A stretch of DNA of 64,000 nucleotides from Tetracladium setigerum. Taxonomy: Eukaryota > Ascomycota > Leotiomycetes > Helotiales. Made by a program: the position numbers and the translations under genes. The notes under the pieces were generated by a model that saw only the letters and a program-made list of their open reading frames with translations, was not told the DNA's origin and made no database searches. The stretch lies in contig PZJY01000009.1 in NCBI GenBank assembly GCA_031472005.1, forward strand, positions 2,356,001 to 2,420,000. The letters run 5' to 3'. Shown piece by piece: positions 58,706-64,000 of this stretch (position 1 is its first letter; each line of letters opens with the position of its first letter).

Positions 58706-59383
58706 TTACCCACTAGCAGCAATCTCCCCTCTTAACAATTCCACATACCCATTCGCCATCGCAATCTCCTCTTGTACCGTATTGACCCTATCAACGCTCT
58801 CCTGACCCTCAGTCCCCCAATCCGGACGCTTCCTCTCCTCCCTCTTCAAAACCAAAGCCACAACCTTCAAACTCCCCAACATCTTCACCTCACTGAGCCC
58901 CTCAAACCGAAACACCCTCAATATCTCCCACAGCTGCGCGTCGACTGCGCATCGTAGTATGCGGTCTTTGTGCGGCGAGGAAGCTAGATCCCAGGCCAAG
59001 TCGCCTGCGGGAGAACATTCGATGTTATCGAAGAAGATGGTGTCCAGGGCGAAGTTTACGAAGACTGTGGAGGTGTAGCGGGGATTGAGGATGAGGTTTG
59101 TGTGGGTTGAGAGGTAGCAGTCGCGAGATTCTTTGGAGACGGAGAGGAGGGGATGAGGTGGGGAGGTACTGGTGTATTGGCCGTGGAGACGGGAGAAGCG
59201 CACGGGAATGATTTGGGCGCTAGGAAAGGTTTCTTGGTAGATTTTGAGGCGGAGTTCAGAGGGGAGATTGGAGAAGAGATGAAAGATCGAACTCATGTTT
59301 GTCAGTGTTGGTATTGATCTCTGTGTGATGGTGTTGTTGTTTGTTGGTGGTTGGGAAGGCAGAGGGAGGGGTTGTCGAAACAT
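58706..59383 (-). CDS. 2EXR-domain protein (third in the window)
   Basis: A single exon of 225 residues with intact frame. The signature is IFHLFSNLPSELRLKIYQET, preceded by a leader of about 30 residues; an internal ATG at 59296 (MSSIFHLF) is the more usual start for this family. The second block PLLSVSKESRDCYLSTHTNL matches the family pattern of an Asn/Ser-xx-Ser-Arg segment after the first helix. The C-terminal half is charged. It is more distant from the pair at 41.5-44.1 kb than they are from each other. Function unknown. Confidence 0.82.
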   Translation of the reverse strand: MFRQPLPLPSQPPTNNNTITQRSIPTLTNMSSIFHLFSNLPSELRLKIYQETFPSAQIIPVRFSRLHGQYTSTSPPHPLLSVSKESRDCYLSTHTNLILNPRYTSTVFVNFALDTIFFDNIECSPAGDLAWDLASSPHKDRILRCAVDAQLWEILRVFRFEGLSEVKMLGSLKVVALVLKREERKRPDWGTEGQESVDRVNTVQEEIAMANGYVELLRGEIAASG

Positions 59384-60299
59384 GGCCGGACTTCTATTGA
59401 CTTACCTTATGTAGTGCGTCATCGCGTCACCATATCTACCAATTCACGCGTAAAGTACGTTTCTATACCCTTAAGAACTTAGCTAAAGCTAACAAGCTAA
59501 ACTAAAAATGATATTTACTATTGCTTAATCTTGTTTACTTCAGATCTTGACTTCTCTCACAGGCTGAGCGGAGCGATACATGAAGTCACTACTCGTCTTG
59601 GCGTTATCCAAAAGCAACAAAGAAGTTCGATTCCGGGAACCTTATTATTCACAATTGCCTGCATAATCATCGCGAAAGGCCGCTTATAATTGTAATAAGC
59701 CTTGATATGACCTCCGAGATGTGAGTAATAATCTTACATTACCGTCGAGTTCTTTTTCGTCCCTTTTGTCTCAACACTTTTTTTCTTCGCGCCTCATTCC
59801 TGTTTACTTCCATCCTCGCATCAGCCTCGTCAACAAAATTGTAAACAAGCATCTTTCCAGCTCCAGACTCCCAGTGGAATTCTCTCATTTCATCTCACAG
59901 GATCTGCAATCTCCATCTCCATGATTCCATCCCGGCAATCACAAATCTGAAACTCGGTAGCTGGGTTTCCTCGTCAACATCCCTGAAACTGCAGGCATTG
60001 GAAGCCTGTCAGATAGGTTTCATTCTCCGTTCCCCGGTGCATTGTTGTAGAAAGCTCCGGAGTGTGGAGCTGATTTGGGGCTTTTCATCTATTTGATATG
60101 ATTGCCACTTTGCAATTTGGTCTGGACCTTTGGCATATTCATGTAAAAGTGATGGCCGATCCGCCTCGAACCAAATTCTCGAGGTAAGAAAACATACACC
60201 ACTCACTCTTTCGTGGTTTTTTACTTGTCTTTTTTTCGTTTTTGAACGTGGTATTTTCGTTTCACACTCTTTTAACCCACTATCGTTTATTCATCCAAA
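59384..60299. other. divergent upstream region of the 2EXR and DUF1996 genes
   Basis: About 900 bp with no supported gene. It ends in a T/C-rich leader before 60300. Confidence 0.5.
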
Positions 60300-61367
60300 A
60301 TGCAAGCCATTGCCCTTTTCCTGGCTGCAGCCGGCGCTGCTCAGGCCTATACTACTGTTACCGTTGAGCCGTTCATGTTCAAGAACATTGATTCTCTGGT
60401 TATACCTGGACAGTATAAGAGTCATCTTCACACTTTCCTCGGATCAGATGCAGTCACTGCAAATACTACGACCTCGAAGGAGCTTCAGGCTGGCGGTTGC
60501 ACTACTGCTCACAATGGGAATGATTTCTCCATCTACTGTCCGCAAATATATCTTTCTCTCCCAAGGACACTATACTGACTTATTTCATAGGGGTACCAAC
60601 TCTCCTCGTCGTTAAAGGAAATACATATACACCCGCTCCTTTCGCTCGTTTCACCAGCTATTACAAGGGTATCGAGAGCGCCGAAATTCCAATTCCTCAA
60701 GACTTCAAAGTCATCGCCGGAAATTCCAAGGCCACATCTCAAGGCAATGTCAGCACCTATTCAGGCATCGAATGGTGGTGTGACGGGGATGCCGCGCAAG
60801 CCAAAGACCTTGCCCAGTTCCCAATCAAGACTTGCTCTAAGTATCTGAAAGTCCTCCTCGTCTTCCCCGACTGCGTCAACCCAACCACTCTCGAGTCTGC
60901 CTACTCCGGCACACAAAACTGGGTTGGAACATTCAAGCCTGCGAACCGCTGCCCAGCCAACATGAAGCGCATGCCCTTTTTGCGATTCTCAATCACTTAT
61001 GATTTGAGAAAGCTGATCCCAGAAGGGTGGAGTGGAGCTGCTCCTTTGATTCTTTCGAGTGGTCCTTCATACTCCTTCCATGGAGACTTCATTAATGGAT
61101 GGTTGCCTGAAGCGGCCACTGATATGCTGCGCTTTAAGACGAAGAATACTTATGATGGACCAGTCGTGGGACCGAAAGGTACTGATCTGACTGGCCCTGC
61201 CTGCACGACGGCAAAGGATAAGGAGCCCACGAAAGGAACTTCTGACTACCTTACTAGTGTGAAGCAGATGACCAAGAGGTAGGTGCAAATTGCATTTCCT
61301 CCAATGCGTGGTTGCTAACCGGATATCTTGTAGATCTCTCAGTCGTTTTGACCGCCGTCTTGTTTGA
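60300..61367 (+). CDS. secreted DUF1996-domain protein
   Basis: Three exons: 60300-60537, 60591-61278 and 61334-61367, with introns of 53 and 55 bp. The length is 319 residues with intact frames. The signal peptide is MQAIALFLAAAGAAQAYTTV. The DUF1996 pattern is present: VEPFMFKNIDSLVIPGQYKS then HLHTFLGSDAV (the conserved His-x-His near the start), DFSIYWVPTLL, SGIEWWCDGD, VFPDCVNPTTLESAY, NRCPANMKRMPFLRFSITYD and YSFHGDFINGWL. A short basic end (KRSLSRFDRRLV) follows the domain. These proteins are secreted by many fungi; the domain has no proven activity that I know of. The first intron has a weaker donor (GTCCGC), chosen because it restores the conserved YWVPTLL. Confidence 0.9.
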
Positions 61368-61827
61368 AGAAGTTTAATTAGACTCGCTAGCACAGAAAAC
61401 ATGGCGATTTGAAGGAGTTGACAGCGGGAGCCTGTCATTACATTCGTGTGTACATATTGGAAGGATCGATATCCAACCCATTCTCTCGACATTTGACAGA
61501 TATTGATTCTGTTTTTTTCTCGTTGTGTTCTTTCTCATGTGCTTTCAGGTTGTCGATACTGACATCAAAACTCCCACCCCGAGCCTTTGGAGATGGCGAT
61601 GAAGCTGTGAATGATAATGAGAAGATTTATATATTAATTCCGCAAAGTTGTGAAGATAATTGCGAGGAGGTGAGAGGGTCAGAATGTCGGGATTATGGCT
61701 CAATTCGTAAAGTCCGAACGGCCAGTTCTCACACTAGACCACATCCGTCCATCCCCCGCCACAACGTCCATTTTCTTCAATCTTCCTCCCACCTTCACAT
61801 CATCTTTACCCCAGATTTCCACGGAAA
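61368..61827. other. intergenic region before the transcription factor gene
   Basis: About 460 bp. It holds the DUF1996 3' flank and the promoter of the regulator. No supported gene. Confidence 0.5.
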
Positions 61828-64000
61828 ATGTTCAAATTTGTTAACGCCGGTGAGGACGGAAGTACTCCCAAACGGCAGCAGTCCCACCGGGCGTGCTCGC
61901 CATGTCGAAAGCGAAAGAAGCGATGCCATCATTTGGAAGATCGGACGTCGATAAATCCACAAAGTCCAGACCCGTCTCCTTCGACATCTCCAAAACAACA
62001 AGGGACAAATACATACATAGAGCCGCCAAGTTCGCCGAGACCTCCTTTGCCTGAGAAGACTCAATTCTTGTCCCATATCAATCATATTAGCGAGAACAAC
62101 AATCCAAAACCCCTTCCTTCAAGCTATCATCGCCCTTCAAATCAAGAGAGTATGGGCGCAAGATTTATTGGAGATCTGAATCCCGAAAGTGTATTCCTCG
62201 CAGCGACTGGGCCAGATGAGCATCGAGGGATTTGCAAGAATAGCGTAGGAGTATGGCTCAATTCTAAACATGAGAAGACGGCAGCATATCTGGCTGGAGG
62301 TCCTCCTCTTCTTGTTCCTCCGCCATGCAGCTTATTTCATGGCTCAAAATATGCATTGGAAACGGATCTCATGTCGAAGCTCAAGCAGGAATGTCTCTCC
62401 GTTTTGCCGCCGCCTTCTCATTTAGCAGCACTGTCGAAACTCTACTTTGACAAAATGCATCCGTTATTCCCAGTCATTGACTACGAACAGTGGCACAAGG
62501 TCAGGGTAAGAGACAATTGCCAGGTTCTCATGGAACAGGCTGTCTGTCTAGCGGCATCTAAGAATTTTGCTGCCAGGCCGCATCTTCTTCTTGGAAGTTC
62601 CCAGGAAGTATTAAGTCCACTGGATTTTGGCGATAAAATTTCCGGAGCTATGAGATTGGCAATTGAAATGGGCATGGTCACAGACAAAATTGTACTCATT
62701 CAAGCTTTGGCTCTAATGTCTCAATTCTACGATTCAACTGATCGTGGGGATTTGTCTTCACAGTAAGTAACTTGAGGACCCCATGTCTCCTATTTTAGCT
62801 ATCTAACGTTCATTACTCTATTGACGTTCTCATATACACTTCGGATCTTAGTGCTAATAAACGTCACAGATTTTGCGCAAGGGCGGTTCATCACGCACAT
62901 TCAATTGGTCTCCAAGTCAAAGTACGAGAAGGCGAGGACAGAGAACATTACGGTATCACTCTTCTGTGTTGCATTTGGTCAATCGATAAGATGAATGCCG
63001 CTTTCAATGGAAGGCCCGTATTGATGCACGAACGAGATATTAGAAAAGACTTGAGAGAATGTTTTGACCAGCAACCACCCACGTTTCGACTTTTCCTGCA
63101 GGTGATAGTACTACTGGACAGAGTTATTGACCTGTATCGGGTAACTACGGCCTTGGATCCGATTGCCATGGAATTTGCATACCCTTCCTTCGAAGACTTG
63201 GTACTGCATTGTGGTGGTGAGTCCATTAACACATGGTCTCTTGGTAAGTTTTCGTCCGTTCAAAACAGTGCCTCAGAATTGACACATTCACAGCTACTAT
63301 TGAGACGCTATATCACGCAGTAACCATTCTCTCATGTCGCTCCAAATCCCTCACAGAGACAGAACGGCTATCAGCCTCTTACCTCCGCCAAACCCTCTCG
63401 ACCTCCATTCTAACATCCACAATCACGCAAGAACTACGAGATCTGGTTTTCTTCCCTTTCGTGCCTTACGCTGTGTCCATCGCGCTGAGCATTTCCTACC
63501 GTGAAATGCGACATGGAAAGATCTCGCTGCATCGCGCGCGAGCAAGAATTCAGTTTCAAGTTCTATCGGATGCTCTTTCTGAATTGAAAGGGAGTTTTCG
63601 CTCTGCTGCAAATACCGCAGAAATGGGAAAGAAATTACTCAAAGAAATGGATCGTGTGGTTTCCACAGTTTCGGGCACCAAAACACCTGCTCAGCCAGCG
63701 AGATCGAATGGGTTCCAAGGGTATTCCGCACCTCAAAATGCAAATATCATCCTGCCTCCTCAATCTACATGTAAGATATCACTGGTCCCTTGAAGAAACA
63801 AATTTAACATGTTGGCAGTCCAAGGATCCAGTCCAAGCACAGTCAACTCAGCTTCGTATCAGCAGATGCAAGATTTTGATCCTTCCATCTTCGATGCTGT
63901 TGCTGATACCGATCTGTTTGGCATGTTCGATCCTGCTTTCAACCTTGATGGATTTGATGCTTGTTTGGACAGTACATTGGATCCATCTTTCCCGACTTAC
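61828..64000 (+). CDS. fungal-specific transcription factor (Zn-cluster-like, fungal_trans domain), 3' partial
   Basis: Exons so far: 61828-62762, 62870-63243, 63294-63770 and 63819 to the window end, with introns of 107, 50 and 48 bp. The N-terminal HRACSPCRKRKKRCHH has the first half of a Zn(2)-C6 cluster (Cys23, Cys26, Cys33), but no second triplet of cysteines follows. GARFIGDLNPESVFL and the middle-homology region (LSKLYFDKMHPLFPVIDYEQ; CCIWSIDKMNAAFNGRPVLM; HERDIRKDLRECF) identify the family. The last exon is rich in Asp/Phe (FDPSIFDAVADTDLFGMFDP), a likely acidic activation domain. It would be a nuclear regulator; targets are unknown. Frames are intact. The second donor could also be GTGAGT at about 63218; GTAAGT at 63244 was chosen because it gives WSLATIETLYHAV. 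Confidence 0.88.

Noticed and set aside
59625..59641. tRNA-like T-loop GTTCGATTCC followed by GGGAAC
   Set aside because: No matching 5' acceptor strand, D-loop or anticodon stem at the proper distance upstream.
1..64000. CRISPR arrays, bacterial operons, ribosome binding sites
   Set aside because: Spliceosomal introns and fungal gene families show this is nuclear eukaryotic DNA; no regularly spaced repeat array of that type is present.

Overview
This is nuclear DNA of a filamentous ascomycete. The genes carry short introns (about 40-160 bp) with GT...AG ends and CTAAC-type branch points. The gene set is fungal: VPS34, NSE4, ATG3, SUR7-family, PIR cell-wall protein, HET-domain protein, 2EXR proteins, Zn-cluster regulator. 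Gene content and spacing suggest Leotiomycetes (Helotiales), but that placement is inference.

Layout, left to right. 1-446: end of a PKA-type kinase. 2280-3834: FAD monooxygenase. 6939-7576 (-): small conserved fungal protein. 8771-9693: SAM methyltransferase. 10115-12333 (-): GatA-type amidase with a long C-terminal tail, divergent from 12744-14620, a secreted metallophosphoesterase. 15799-16787 (-): SUR7-family membrane protein. 17552-19368: secreted calpain-like protease. 22130-23203: PIR-repeat wall protein. 24892-27067 (-): HET-domain protein. 27691-30622 (-): VPS34, divergent from NSE4 (31066-32532). 34555-36489: 14-TM-type MFS transporter. 37959-39078: ATG3. 39695-40896: pyruvate dehydrogenase E1 beta. 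41534-44063 (-): two 2EXR-domain genes. 44465-45255 (-): acidic hypothetical protein. 46245-49093 (-): GH55 exo-beta-1,3-glucanase, divergent from 51430-55182, a GH64-CBM6-GH18 enzyme with a tail of five 29-residue repeats. 55428-57132 (-): cytochrome P450. 58706-59383 (-): third 2EXR gene. 60300-61367: secreted DUF1996 protein. 61828-64000: fungal transcription factor running off the window.

Housekeeping genes (VPS34 and ATG3 for vesicles and autophagy, NSE4 for the SMC5/6 complex, PDB1, GatA) alternate with secreted or wall-directed genes (GH55, GH64-GH18, PIR, SUR7, DUF1996, calpain-like). The divergent GH55 / GH64-CBM6-GH18 pair is the clearest functional unit: beta-1,3-glucan and chitin attack from one shared 2.3 kb upstream region.

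A window-wide oddity is that at least 13 places need one extra base to keep an otherwise convincing protein in frame. All are net minus-one, and they occur in eight or nine genes including ATG3 and NSE4. One is seen directly: in the 87-bp repeat array one copy is 86 bp and lacks one C of a CCC run. This looks like assembly or base-calling error rather than gene decay, so affected genes are annotated as whole loci with the break named.
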